DNA of 50,119 bases from an uncultured Christensenella sp. (GTDB lineage: Bacteria; Bacillota; Clostridia; Christensenellales; Pumilibacteraceae). The stretch is taken from NCBI GenBank assembly GCA_910577945.1, contig CAJTNI010000002.1, positions 1 through 50,119 of the forward strand. The letters are read 5' to 3'. Under the pieces are notes generated by a model. The model saw nothing but the letters and a program-made list of their open reading frames with translations. It had not been told where the DNA came from and ran no database searches. Made by a program: the position numbers and the translations under genes. Of this stretch, positions 24,736 to 33,103 are shown piece by piece; position 1 is the stretch's first letter, and each line of letters opens with the position of its first letter.

Positions 24736-26565
24736 ATGAATTTTTCGGAAAGCGATAACTTTAACGCGGCGGAAATCGCCGAGGAATCCGAGCACTTAAA
24801 GCTCGTGCTCGCGCAAATGCGCGAGCAAATCGACCTGCTCGAAAACGATGGCTTTGCGTACCGCACCGTCGATTTTTACGACGATAACGACGTGGAGGAA
24901 TATCGCACGGATAAGTTCCGCCACGACGCGCGGCGCGCCGATATCAAGATTTTGAAGGCGAGCCTGTCCACGCCGTACTTCGCGCGCATGAAGCTGTCGC
25001 AGCTGGGCGGGGTCAAGCGCGACGACGCGCGCAGCATGACGCGCTCGCGCATACTCGCCGCGATTGACGACGTGCCGCTGGGCGAGGACGACGATATTTA
25101 CGTAGGCGCGCACGTGATTTTTTTCCGAGGCAAGATAATTATTTACTCGCACAATTCGCCGCTCGGCAACCGCGTATACGACCGCTTCGAGAACGGAATC
25201 ATCGAGTACGGCGGATACGAATACAAGGTGATTTTCAGGCGCAAGTTCGATATTCGCGACGGCAAGCTTTTGGCGGTTTTTCAAGACTATTCGGCGGAGA
25301 GCGGCGGCGTGGTGTACGACAAGTTTTTGGCGCACATGCTCGAAGTCAAGCGCGGCGATAAGCGGCTGACCGACATTATCCCCACCATTCAAGCCAATCA
25401 GAACGCGATTATTACGCGCCCCGCCGACGAAAGCTGCGTGGTCGCGGGCTGCGCGGGCTGCGGCAAAACCATGATACTTTTGCAGCGGCTCGAATATCTC
25501 GGGTTCAATAAAAAGCTGGAACTCGATACCGCCGTGATTATCGCGCCCGGCGAGCGGTATATCGAGCACATTCAGCCCGTCGTGGACGATTTGATGATAA
25601 ACGCCGTGCGGCGCATGACCATGGCGGCGTTCTATCGCGAGCTGATACTGTCGTTGCGCGGCATTAAGCCCAACGAGCGGCGCGCGCTGTCCGCGCTCGC
25701 GCCCGTCGGCGACGAGGAGCTATCCACCGCGGTCGTCGCCGCGTGCTACGGCAACGATATCAAGCGCAAGCTGATAACCGCGCTCGCGCCCGTCAAACAG
25801 AGCTATGTGAAAAAGCTCAAAGAGTACCGCGCCGCGCTCGCCGAATACGAGCGTCAAGCCGCGTGGGCGGGGTCGGATGCCAAAAAGCCGCGCCCGCCCG
25901 TGGTCGCGGTCGATTTGAAGCGCTTCCCGTTCCTGCCCGAGCTCGGCGGCATGCTCACCAAGTGCAAGCTGTACTTGTTGCTTACGGCGTACTGCTATAT
26001 CCTAGGCAAGCCCGAGTTCGAGGGCGCGCTGTTTATCGACGAGGGACAGGATTATTTCGAAAACGAGTATCGGCTGATAGCCGAATGTACGCGCGCCACC
26101 GTCAACGTTTACGGCGACGAAAACCAACAAATCGACGCGGCGCGCGGTATAGGCAGCTTTTCCAAGCTGGACGCGCTGTGGAAAAACGTGGAGCACTATT
26201 CGCTCAACGAGAACTACCGCAACGCGCGCGAAATTAACGAGTACGTAAACGGCTTGCTCGGTACGTCCGTAACCTCGCTCGGCTTGGAGGGCGGCGTCGT
26301 CAAGTCGCTCGCGCTTTCGGAGCTGGGCGACGCGCTCGGCGGCTATACCGACGACCGCGTGGCGGTAATTTATTCGGCGGCGGACGAGGCGACCGCCGCG
26401 TTGCTGCGCAGAACCGTGCCGCACGATATCCTTTACACCGTAGCCGAGGCGAAGGGCATGGAGTACGAACGCGTATACGCGTGCGGCGCGCTCACCGATA
26501 CGCAAAAGTACGTGGCATACACGCGCGCGCTCGGCGAGCTGTATATTTGCAAACCAGATGTTTGA
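24736..26565 (+). CDS. helD: HelD-like UvrD/Rep superfamily 1 helicase
   Basis: A 609-residue SF1 ATPase resembling HelD, which recycles stalled RNA polymerase in Firmicutes. Motifs in order: coiled N-terminal arm (~10-60), Walker A VAGCAGCGKTM (~235-247), motif II IDEGQDY (~433), motif III YGDENQQI, motif IV NENYRNAREI, motif V AKGMEYERVYACG and motif VI KYVAYTRAL. The size is below that of Bacillus HelD (about 770 residues), so parts of the secondary-channel or clamp-opening arms may be short. UvrD-like repair helicase or a defence-type SF1 ATPase are alternatives. ATG 24736 is chosen over an earlier in-frame codon because the promoter ends just before it. Its stop codon lies in the first unit of a 91-bp tandem repeat. 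Confidence 0.75.
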   Translation: MNFSESDNFNAAEIAEESEHLKLVLAQMREQIDLLENDGFAYRTVDFYDDNDVEEYRTDKFRHDARRADIKILKASLSTPYFARMKLSQLGGVKRDDARSMTRSRILAAIDDVPLGEDDDIYVGAHVIFFRGKIIIYSHNSPLGNRVYDRFENGIIEYGGYEYKVIFRRKFDIRDGKLLAVFQDYSAESGGVVYDKFLAHMLEVKRGDKRLTDIIPTIQANQNAIITRPADESCVVAGCAGCGKTMILLQRLEYLGFNKKLELDTAVIIAPGERYIEHIQPVVDDLMINAVRRMTMAAFYRELILSLRGIKPNERRALSALAPVGDEELSTAVVAACYGNDIKRKLITALAPVKQSYVKKLKEYRAALAEYERQAAWAGSDAKKPRPPVVAVDLKRFPFLPELGGMLTKCKLYLLLTAYCYILGKPEFEGALFIDEGQDYFENEYRLIAECTRATVNVYGDENQQIDAARGIGSFSKLDALWKNVEHYSLNENYRNAREINEYVNGLLGTSVTSLGLEGGVVKSLALSELGDALGGYTDDRVAVIYSAADEATAALLRRTVPHDILYTVAEAKGMEYERVYACGALTDTQKYVAYTRALGELYICKPDV

Positions 26566-26790
26566 CGAATGACGGGTGTTGACTTTTTTGGTGAATTTAG
26601 CTTTACGCCCGAGTACGGCAAAACAATGTTATAATCATAGAGAACCCAATGCTTGACGAATGACGGGTGTTGACTTTTTCGGTGAATTTAGCTTTACACC
26701 CGAGTACGGCAAAACAATGTTATAATAATAGCAAGCCGATTATTTGACGAACGACGTGTGCGGACTTTTTCGGCAATTTTGACGAGCGAC
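26562..26790 (+). repeat. 91-bp tandem repeat carrying extended -10 boxes
   Basis: Two near-identical units start at 26562 and 26653, with a decayed third at 26744 and a fragment at 26779, each beginning TTGACGAA or similar. Both full units end in TGTTATAAT (TATAAT at 26630-26635 and 26721-26726), an extended -10 promoter element. The first unit includes the helD stop codon. The rest of the gap up to 26972 holds no gene that I can support. Confidence 0.75.
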
Positions 26791-26972
26791 GGGCGCGGGC
26801 TTTAACGTAATCTTGTATCCGCCGCAAATTTGTGTTAAAAATTTTTTAAAACGAAAGGGAATTGCATAAACTTTTTATTAGCCGTCACCTTACGGACATG
26901 CTTCGGTCAAGGCGACGGTATATAATAATTTCGGAATTGCGACAGCGTTTGGAAAAAGGAGAACGGAAAATT

Positions 26973-28067
26973 ATGTCGGTGAGAAAATCGAGGCGCGCGG
27001 CGGCGTTTGCGGCGGCGGGGCTGGCTGCGGTAATGGGCGTATGCGCGCTCTGCGGTTGCTCGAACGCCGCGGCGGAGGGGAAAGCGGTTTACACCTCTTA
27101 CGTAGCGATGGAAACGGAGCGGTACAGCTCGACGGCGGAGGTCGTGAAGAACGTAGCCGACTCGGTGGTGGAGATTAAGACCGAGTCCGTAACCACGCAG
27201 TGGGGCATGCAGTACGTGGTTTCGGGCGCGGGCAGCGGCGTAATCGTCGCGCACGACGACGGCTACGACAACTACTATATAATCACCAACAATCACGTGG
27301 TCGAGGGCGCGCGCGACATAACCGTCACGCTGCGTTCGGGCGACAGCTACAAGGCGAGTCTTGTGGCGACCGACGAGCGCGGCGATATCGCCGTCATTAA
27401 AATCGCCGAGGAAAAAACGCTCAACATTGCGCGCTGGGGCGACAGCGACGCGCTTTTAATCGGCGAGGATTTGATAGCAATCGGCAACCCGCTCGGCAAC
27501 CTCGGCGGCACCGTCACAAAGGGTATACTGTCGGCGACCGAGCGCTCTATTTCCGTCGGCAATTATACCATGACGCTTTTGCAGACGGACACCGCCATTA
27601 ACCCCGGCAACTCGGGCGGCGGGCTGTTCGATATGTACGGCAATCTTGTGGGCATAGTAAACGCCAAAACGACCGACGAGGAGGTCGAGGGCATTTGCTT
27701 TGCCATTCCCGCCAATACAGCAAGGTCGATATACGACGATTTGGTTACGGACGGCGTGGTCAAGGGGCGCGTAACCTTCGGCGTGGACGTCGCGACTTAT
27801 CGCGAGTCCATTGTGTACGTTACCAAGGTAAACGACGCGGCGAGCGGCACGTTCGAGCAGTACGACCGCGTAGTGTCGATAGGCGACAAGCAAATAACGT
27901 CGCTGTTGAGCTACAACAACGCGCTCGCGACGCTCAAACCCGACGACGAGGTGCAAGTCACCGTTTATCGCGGCAAGGTAGTGAATTACGGCTTTACCTC
28001 GACGCTCGAATTCAGCGCGCAGCCGACCACCTTCACCGTTAAAGCGAAGCAGCTTTCCAAGCGATAA
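26973..28067 (+). CDS. HtrA/DegP-like serine protease, lipoprotein form
   Basis: A 364-residue S1C-family protease for envelope protein quality control. A signal peptide with lipobox ALCGC suggests lipid anchoring outside the membrane, rather than the transmembrane anchor usual in Firmicutes HtrA. The catalytic triad is visible: H108 in ITNNHVVEG, D138 in RGDIAVIKI and S214 in NPGNSGGGLFD. A single PDZ domain occupies the C-terminal ~110 residues (YVTKVNDAASGTFEQYDRVV...). AAGGAG (26956-26961) sets ATG 26973. The two duplicated extended -10 elements upstream could both drive it, with a leader over 200 nt. No two-component system lies alongside. Confidence 0.88.
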   Translation: MSVRKSRRAAAFAAAGLAAVMGVCALCGCSNAAAEGKAVYTSYVAMETERYSSTAEVVKNVADSVVEIKTESVTTQWGMQYVVSGAGSGVIVAHDDGYDNYYIITNNHVVEGARDITVTLRSGDSYKASLVATDERGDIAVIKIAEEKTLNIARWGDSDALLIGEDLIAIGNPLGNLGGTVTKGILSATERSISVGNYTMTLLQTDTAINPGNSGGGLFDMYGNLVGIVNAKTTDEEVEGICFAIPANTARSIYDDLVTDGVVKGRVTFGVDVATYRESIVYVTKVNDAASGTFEQYDRVVSIGDKQITSLLSYNNALATLKPDDEVQVTVYRGKVVNYGFTSTLEFSAQPTTFTVKAKQLSKR

Positions 28068-28167
28068 TCGCCGCGAAACAAGTAAGCCGCAAAGCAAGTA
28101 AAACAATGCGCCGACGACGGCGCGAACGCAATTAGAAACGCGCGGGCGACCGTGCGTTTTGGTTTGC

Positions 28168-28196
28168 TTGATTTCCGTCGTAAGGTTTGGTATAAT
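28168..28196 (+). promoter_or_regulatory. Promoter of the nucleoside phosphorylase gene
   Basis: TTGATT (28168-28173), 17-bp spacer, TATAAT (28191-28196), followed by CGGAG before ATG 28226. Confidence 0.7.
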
Positions 28197-28225
28197 GATT
28201 TCATTAAACTGTTGCGGAGTCAGCT

Positions 28226-28975
28226 ATGATACGATACTTTGACGAAAACGGCATAATCGAGCCGACGCAGGTCGAGCGCTTGCCCGATGGCATGACCGCC
28301 GATACGGCGATTACTGCGTTCAGCGATTTTTTATTCGACGAATTGACGGGCAAGTACGGAGCGAAGCAGGTTTGCACGATTACGGGCGGGATAGACCGCC
28401 CCGTGTACGCTATCGAGCGCGACGGCAAGCACGTGCTCGTGTATAAAAGCCCCGTCGGCGCGCCCGCGGCGGCTATGGCGATGGAGGAGGTCGGCATGCT
28501 GGGCGTCGAAAATTTTGTGGCGTTCGGCATTTGCGGCGCGCTTACCGATACGCCGTTCCGCACGCTCGTCGTGCCCGACAGAGCGTTCAGAGACGAGGGC
28601 ACAAGCTATCACTACTTGCCGCCCGCCGATTTTATCGAGCTTAAAAACGCGCGTACAGTGCGCGCGCGCCTCGACGAAATGGGCGTAAACTCGGTCGTCG
28701 GCGGCACGTGGTGCACGGACGGGTTCTATCGCGAAACGCGCACGCGCGCCGAGCAGGTAAAGGCGCAGGGCTGTATCGCCGTGGACATGGAGAGCGCGGC
28801 GTTGCAGGCGGTGTGCGATTACCGCGGAAAAAGCTTTTATACGTTTTTCATAACCGCCGACAGCTTGGCGGGCGAAAAGTGGGAAAGCAACGATTTGTTG
28901 AAGCTGTCCGTAACCTCGACCGACAAAGTCGCCGTCGCCGCCGCCGTCGAGCTGGCGTTTAAATTGAATCGGTAA
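28226..28975 (+). CDS. NP-I family nucleoside phosphorylase (uridine phosphorylase-like)
   Basis: A 249-residue member of the PNP/UDP phosphorylase family, which splits nucleosides with phosphate to give base and ribose-1-phosphate. Family marks are AFGICGALTD (phosphate loop), RDEGTSYHYLPP, TDGFYRET and the ribose-binding CIAVDMESAALQAV. The DEGTSYHY segment fits uridine-phosphorylase-like proteins better than trimeric purine enzymes, but substrate choice cannot be settled by eye. It has its own promoter and stands alone between the protease gene and a repeat region. No transporter or kinase for nucleosides is adjacent. Confidence 0.87.
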   Translation: MIRYFDENGIIEPTQVERLPDGMTADTAITAFSDFLFDELTGKYGAKQVCTITGGIDRPVYAIERDGKHVLVYKSPVGAPAAAMAMEEVGMLGVENFVAFGICGALTDTPFRTLVVPDRAFRDEGTSYHYLPPADFIELKNARTVRARLDEMGVNSVVGGTWCTDGFYRETRTRAEQVKAQGCIAVDMESAALQAVCDYRGKSFYTFFITADSLAGEKWESNDLLKLSVTSTDKVAVAAAVELAFKLNR

Positions 28976-29005
28976 ATTTAGATTTCGGCAAACCGAAATA
29001 CAGCC

Positions 29006-29274
29006 GAGAACGGCGCGCAGTAGGGCATTACGTGTGGTTTATATTTACCGCTTTGCGGCGGTTCGCCCGGATTTCTCCACTTCGCGCCTCGTTCCTCGGC
29101 GCTGCGGTCGAAATGACGGGATATAAACACAACAGTTCTAGTCCATATTCAATACCCTGAGAACGGCGCGCAGTAGGGGCATTACGTGTGGTTTATATTT
29201 ACCGCTTTGCGGCGGTTCACATAGATTTCTCCACTTCGCGCCTCGTTCCTCGGCGCTGCGGTCGAAATGACGGG
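29006..29274. repeat. Tandem pair of ~115-bp intergenic repeats
   Basis: Two copies at 29006-29120 and 29159-29274 are almost identical. Each begins GAGAACGGCGCGCAGTAGGG, holds a CCGC-TTT-GCGG hairpin, and ends in TGCGGTCGAAATGACGGG. The ends resemble REP-like elements; the middle (GTGTGGTTTATATTTACCGC) resembles the unit of the array at 38398-38590. They fill the gap between the phosphorylase and dnaI; no gene was seen. Confidence 0.75.
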
Positions 29275-29329
29275 TGATTTTACATTAGCTCATATTAAAG
29301 CTTTTATATAATGAAATGTATTCGGCTTG

Positions 29330-30214
29330 TCAGTCGGTTATGCGCGCGTTTTTGGCGGTGAGGCGATAGGCGGCGGCGATATTTTTATCGAACATGCGCG
29401 ACAGAATATTTTCGCCGTAGCGCGCGTTTATCGCCGCGGGGTCGAGGTTGGTCGTTATAATCGTGCGCTTTTTGTGCAGCCACCGCTCGTTGATAATCGT
29501 GTACAAATACTCGCGCGTCACGTTTTTCAGCATGCTTTCCGTGCCCAAATCGTCGATTACGAGCAGGTCGCAATCGAGCATGGGGGTGAAACGGTCGACG
29601 TAGTCGGAAATCGAAAACTGCGTGTGAAATTCGAGCGCGCGCCGCACAAGCTCGAATGCGGTCACGGTAACGACCGCCGCGCCGCGCGTCATAAACGCGC
29701 CTGCGACCGCCGCCGCAAGCACGGTCTTGCCCGTGCCCGAATCGCCCGTCAGTATCATAAACGGTTTGCCGTCGCTGTCGGCGATATACTTTTCCGCCGC
29801 GGCGTAAACCTTGGAAATCGCCTTGTTGGGCGCGGTTTTTTTCGCGCTCTCGAACTCCGCCGTCGGCAGCGCGAGGTTGTCGCCGTTTGCCTCGATTACG
29901 CGCTTGATTACGCACTTGCAATATTTATCGCCCGCATATCCGGTGTCGCGGCAAGCCGCACAGCGATAGGGCGGGTCGATTAGCTCTTTCGTAATCCCCG
30001 CGCGCTTAGCGAGCGTCGCAAGCTTTTTAAAAGCTTCGTCAAGCGCGTTTTTTTCGCCGCGCGCGTTCTTGTGCACTTCGGCTTGATATTTCAAGTACGC
30101 GTCGTACAGCGCGTCGTCGCCGTCCAGCGCGGTTTGCCAAGCGATACGCCCGTTGTCTACGTCCTGCCGTCTCTTGTCGCGCACGTCGCGCACTGCCGCA
30201 TCGTAAACGTTCAT
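29330..30214 (-). CDS. dnaI: Helicase loader, DnaI/DnaC type
   Basis: A 294-residue AAA+ ATPase that loads the replicative helicase DnaB. An N-terminal helical part with a cysteine cluster CAACRDTGYAGDKYCKC (zinc site typical of DnaI) precedes the AAA+ core: Walker A GDSGTGKT, Walker B LLVIDDLG, sensor-type TTNLDP and an arginine finger in RYGENILSRMFDK. AGGAGG precedes ATG 30214. It lies 79 nt downstream of the DnaD-like gene, as in many Firmicutes, so both likely act together at the origin and at restart; their target DnaB is encoded at 42.8 kb. Confidence 0.9.
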   Translation of the reverse strand: MNVYDAAVRDVRDKRRQDVDNGRIAWQTALDGDDALYDAYLKYQAEVHKNARGEKNALDEAFKKLATLAKRAGITKELIDPPYRCAACRDTGYAGDKYCKCVIKRVIEANGDNLALPTAEFESAKKTAPNKAISKVYAAAEKYIADSDGKPFMILTGDSGTGKTVLAAAVAGAFMTRGAAVVTVTAFELVRRALEFHTQFSISDYVDRFTPMLDCDLLVIDDLGTESMLKNVTREYLYTIINERWLHKKRTIITTNLDPAAINARYGENILSRMFDKNIAAAYRLTAKNARITD

Positions 30215-30293
30215 GATTATAGCGACCTCCTTGCAAATCGCGTAACGCCGCCGCGCAATCGGCTCTGCGCGAGCGCGCCGCGGCGTAGGGGTT

Positions 30294-31724
30294 TCAATCG
30301 TCCTCGGTCAAGTCGATAAACAGCGAATTGAGCTGTTCGGCGGTATACCGCTCGTTGACCGTCGCGTTGGCGGGCGCGGCGTCGCCGCTTGCGGCGTAAG
30401 CTCCCGTCGCCTTTGCGCCGTCGACGGTCGTTATGCCCTTGCCGTGCCAATCGAGCAAAATTTTGTTCATGTACGCGAACGGGTTGGCCTTGCCCGCGGC
30501 GAGCGTGGCGGCGTAGTCGATTACCTCGTCGGGCATGCCGCGGTTCTCCGACCAAATCGCGTAGTACGCGCGGTGATTGCCCGTGACCGCGCCGATTAGC
30601 CCGAGCTTTGCCATAAGCTTTTCGATTTTGCCGTCGAACCGTTTTTCCGCGTCGATAAATTCCGCGACCTGCTTTTCGGTGAGCCGCGCCGCGGCGAGAA
30701 ACTTGTCGCCGCGCACCACCGCGTCGAGGTCGCCGAGCGTTTTAAGCCCCGCGCGCATGCAGTATTCGGCAATGGCGACGAGCGCGTTCGGCTCGAAGCC
30801 CATGTCCAGCCACGGCTTTATGTACGCGGCGATTTCGGGGTCGGTGTTCTCGTAATACACGCCCAGCGCCTTGTTGACGCTTTTTGCCAATTTGTACAGC
30901 GCCTTGCGCTCCGTCTCGTATCCGTCTATTTGCTCGGCGGTCACGAAGCCCGCGTCGTGATACTGCGTGAGCTTGTAGTCGAGCGTAGCCATGCCGCCGC
31001 GCTTGATATGCTCGCGCGCGACGTGGGCGATGAGCGCGGGGTCGTAGCGGTACGCTTTGCGCCATTTTTTGTAGGTTTGAACCGATTCGTGGTCGGGGCG
31101 TTTGCTCCCGCCCGACAGCACGCCCAAAAGCTCGCGCAAATCGTTGTAGTACACGCCGTACTCTTCGAGCCGCTCGGAAATCTCCGCGTCCGTGCGGTAG
31201 CCGTCCTGCGCGAGGTTGCGCGCGACGGTGAGTATGTACGGGCAGGACACGTTGTCGCCCTTCAAGTCCACGCAGTAGCGAATTACGTGGACGAGCGCCT
31301 GCCACTCGATATTGAGCTTTTCCATGAGCGCGTAGTATTCGTCGAACTCGCGCGGCGGCATTTGTCTGCCGCGGAGAAAGCTTTGCGCCATGCGGTTGAA
31401 CTCGCTGTACTTGTCCACGTCGTACTTTTTGATTTTCGGCCGCGCGTCGCGAATGGGAAAAAACGTTATATCGTCGCCCAGTCGCGACATAAGCCCGAGC
31501 TCCGACCAATACTCGACGGCGGCGTCGGCGGTGGCGGCGTCCAGACCCAGCCTGCGTGCGAGCGAGGCGAGGTCGTCCGCGCCGTCGCCGTGCGCGGACA
31601 AAAACAACGCGTAAAGGTATACGCGCACATAGTCGCCGTCCGCATACGGAAGGTAGTCTATTATGAATTTATTTTCGACGGTCACATAACCGTCTAGGGT
31701 CGCCTCCGCGGACAGTTTAAACAT
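30294..31724 (-). CDS. DnaD-domain replication initiation protein
   Basis: A 476-residue protein with an N-terminal winged-helix-like part (residues ~30-100: LASLARRLGLDAATADAAVEYWSELGLM) and two DnaD/DnaB_2-type helical domains, the second ending with NPFAYMNKILLDWHGKGITT, the hallmark YxxxILxxW...GI segment. DnaD-type proteins bind DNA and recruit the helicase loader to DnaA-opened or stalled sites. Fusion of two such domains is usual in Clostridia, where it replaces separate DnaD and DnaB proteins. ATG 31724 is preferred over the upstream TTG since GAGG lies at correct distance. A short acidic tail (LFIDLTEDD) ends it. Confidence 0.85.
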   Translation of the reverse strand: MFKLSAEATLDGYVTVENKFIIDYLPYADGDYVRVYLYALFLSAHGDGADDLASLARRLGLDAATADAAVEYWSELGLMSRLGDDITFFPIRDARPKIKKYDVDKYSEFNRMAQSFLRGRQMPPREFDEYYALMEKLNIEWQALVHVIRYCVDLKGDNVSCPYILTVARNLAQDGYRTDAEISERLEEYGVYYNDLRELLGVLSGGSKRPDHESVQTYKKWRKAYRYDPALIAHVAREHIKRGGMATLDYKLTQYHDAGFVTAEQIDGYETERKALYKLAKSVNKALGVYYENTDPEIAAYIKPWLDMGFEPNALVAIAEYCMRAGLKTLGDLDAVVRGDKFLAAARLTEKQVAEFIDAEKRFDGKIEKLMAKLGLIGAVTGNHRAYYAIWSENRGMPDEVIDYAATLAAGKANPFAYMNKILLDWHGKGITTVDGAKATGAYAASGDAAPANATVNERYTAEQLNSLFIDLTEDD

Positions 31725-31766
31725 ACACAAAGCCTCATTCGCTTGAAAATCAGCGGGATTTGTATT

Positions 31767-31795
31767 ATAATACCACCGTACGCTTTTTTTTGCAA
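31767..31795 (-). promoter_or_regulatory. Promoter of the dnaD-dnaI pair
   Basis: On the minus strand TTGCAA (complement of 31790-31795), 17-bp spacer, TATTAT (complement of 31767-31772); an overlapping TATAAT gives a 20-bp spacing alternative. Confidence 0.6.
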
Positions 31796-31891
31796 CCGTT
31801 TCGGCGTGTATCGCTCGGCGTCGAACGCGGGGTTGCGTGCGGCGGTTCGGTTTTCGGACCGCGCCAATAAATTCGGAGGGCGTTGCGCCAC

Positions 31892-33103
31892 ATGAAAATT
31901 TTACACACGTCGGACTTGCATCTCGGAAAAAAGCTGGTCAAAGCGAGTAGGCTTGACGAGCAGTGCGCGGTTATCAAAGAGATAGCCGAAATCGCCGACC
32001 GCGAGTGCGTGGACGTTATACTTATAGCGGGCGACATGTTCGACTCGTCCGTGCCGCCGTCGGAGGCGGAACGCGTGTTTTACCGCGCGCTGTTAACGCT
32101 TGCCGAGCGCGGGCGCACGGTCATCGCGCTTGCGGGCAATCACGACGACGAGCGCAGAATGTGCGCCGCCAAGCCGCTCGCCGACCTTCAAGGCATTGTG
32201 CTTGCGGGCGAGCTCGATTACACGGGCATGAGCGCGCCGTCGCTCGCCGACCCCGTGCCGCCGCCGTCGCTGTTGGCGGTCGCCGCCGCCGCAGACTATC
32301 TGCAAAAGCAGCGCGCGCGCGTAATCGGCATGAACGGCGGCGTGCGCGTCGAAAAGGACGGCGAGCACGTCAACATAGCGTTGGTGCCGTACCCGTCGGA
32401 GGCGCGGTTAAAGCGGTGGTGCGAGCAGGATTATTCCGTGGCGTACGCCGACAGGGTAAAGCTCGCACTCGAAAACGCGTGCGCGTTTTTCGACGGCGAC
32501 GGATACAATATCCTTTGCACGCATTTGTTTTTGACCAAATCGGAAAACGCCGACCAGCTCGGCGGGCTCGTGGCGCTGCCCGCGTCCGTGCTGCCTGCGT
32601 GCGCCGATTACGTCGCGCTCGGGCACGTGCACAAGCGGTACGTGGCGAGTAAGACCCCGTACGCCGTATACTGCGGCGCGCCGCTGCAATACGCGTACGA
32701 CGAAACGCGCGACAAGTCGGTCACGGTCATAGATACGGCGACGCGCAAGGTAAGTGTCGAGCCGTTGAACTCGGGCAAAAAGCTGACCGAGGTGCACGCC
32801 GACACCTACGACGATTGCTTGAATAAGCTCGATTTTTACAAGAACGATTACGTGCGGCTGCTGTACGGCGGCGACCCGCTCGGAAGAGAGGAGTACGCGA
32901 CGCTGCGCGCGCACCCCGCGTTTAATGATTTGGTAGTCACTGCGGGGTTTAGGGGCGAGGTCAAGACCGAGCGGCGCGCGCATCTTTCCGACGGCGAAAT
33001 TTTCGACATGTTTTACAAATCGCGGCGGAAAACCGCGCCGAGCGCGGACACCAAAGCGGCGTTCATAGAGCTTATAGAGGAGATTGAGCATGCGGCCGAT
33101 TAG
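31892..33103 (+). CDS. sbcD: Exonuclease subunit SbcD (Mre11-type nuclease)
   Basis: The 403-residue nuclease subunit of the SbcCD complex, which opens hairpins and protein-blocked DNA ends. All phosphoesterase metal motifs are present: HTSDLHLGK at the N-terminus, IAGDMFDS, LAGNHDDE, CTHLF and LGHVHKRY. The C-terminal region (~290-400) is the capping and SbcC-binding part. GGAGGG precedes ATG 31892; an in-frame TTG nine bases earlier was not used. The gene overlaps sbcC by 14 bases, so the two subunits are made together. Confidence 0.93.
   Translation: MKILHTSDLHLGKKLVKASRLDEQCAVIKEIAEIADRECVDVILIAGDMFDSSVPPSEAERVFYRALLTLAERGRTVIALAGNHDDERRMCAAKPLADLQGIVLAGELDYTGMSAPSLADPVPPPSLLAVAAAADYLQKQRARVIGMNGGVRVEKDGEHVNIALVPYPSEARLKRWCEQDYSVAYADRVKLALENACAFFDGDGYNILCTHLFLTKSENADQLGGLVALPASVLPACADYVALGHVHKRYVASKTPYAVYCGAPLQYAYDETRDKSVTVIDTATRKVSVEPLNSGKKLTEVHADTYDDCLNKLDFYKNDYVRLLYGGDPLGREEYATLRAHPAFNDLVVTAGFRGEVKTERRAHLSDGEIFDMFYKSRRKTAPSADTKAAFIELIEEIEHAAD

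Noticed and set aside
24736..26565. Defence-system helicase
   Set aside because: SF1 motifs alone would permit it, but there is no nuclease or other defence partner nearby, and the coiled N-terminal arm and neighbourhood fit HelD better.
26862..26972. Longer N-terminus for the HtrA-like protease
   Set aside because: The extension lacks a signal peptide and a ribosome site, whereas AAGGAG precedes ATG 26973 and a lipoprotein signal starts there.
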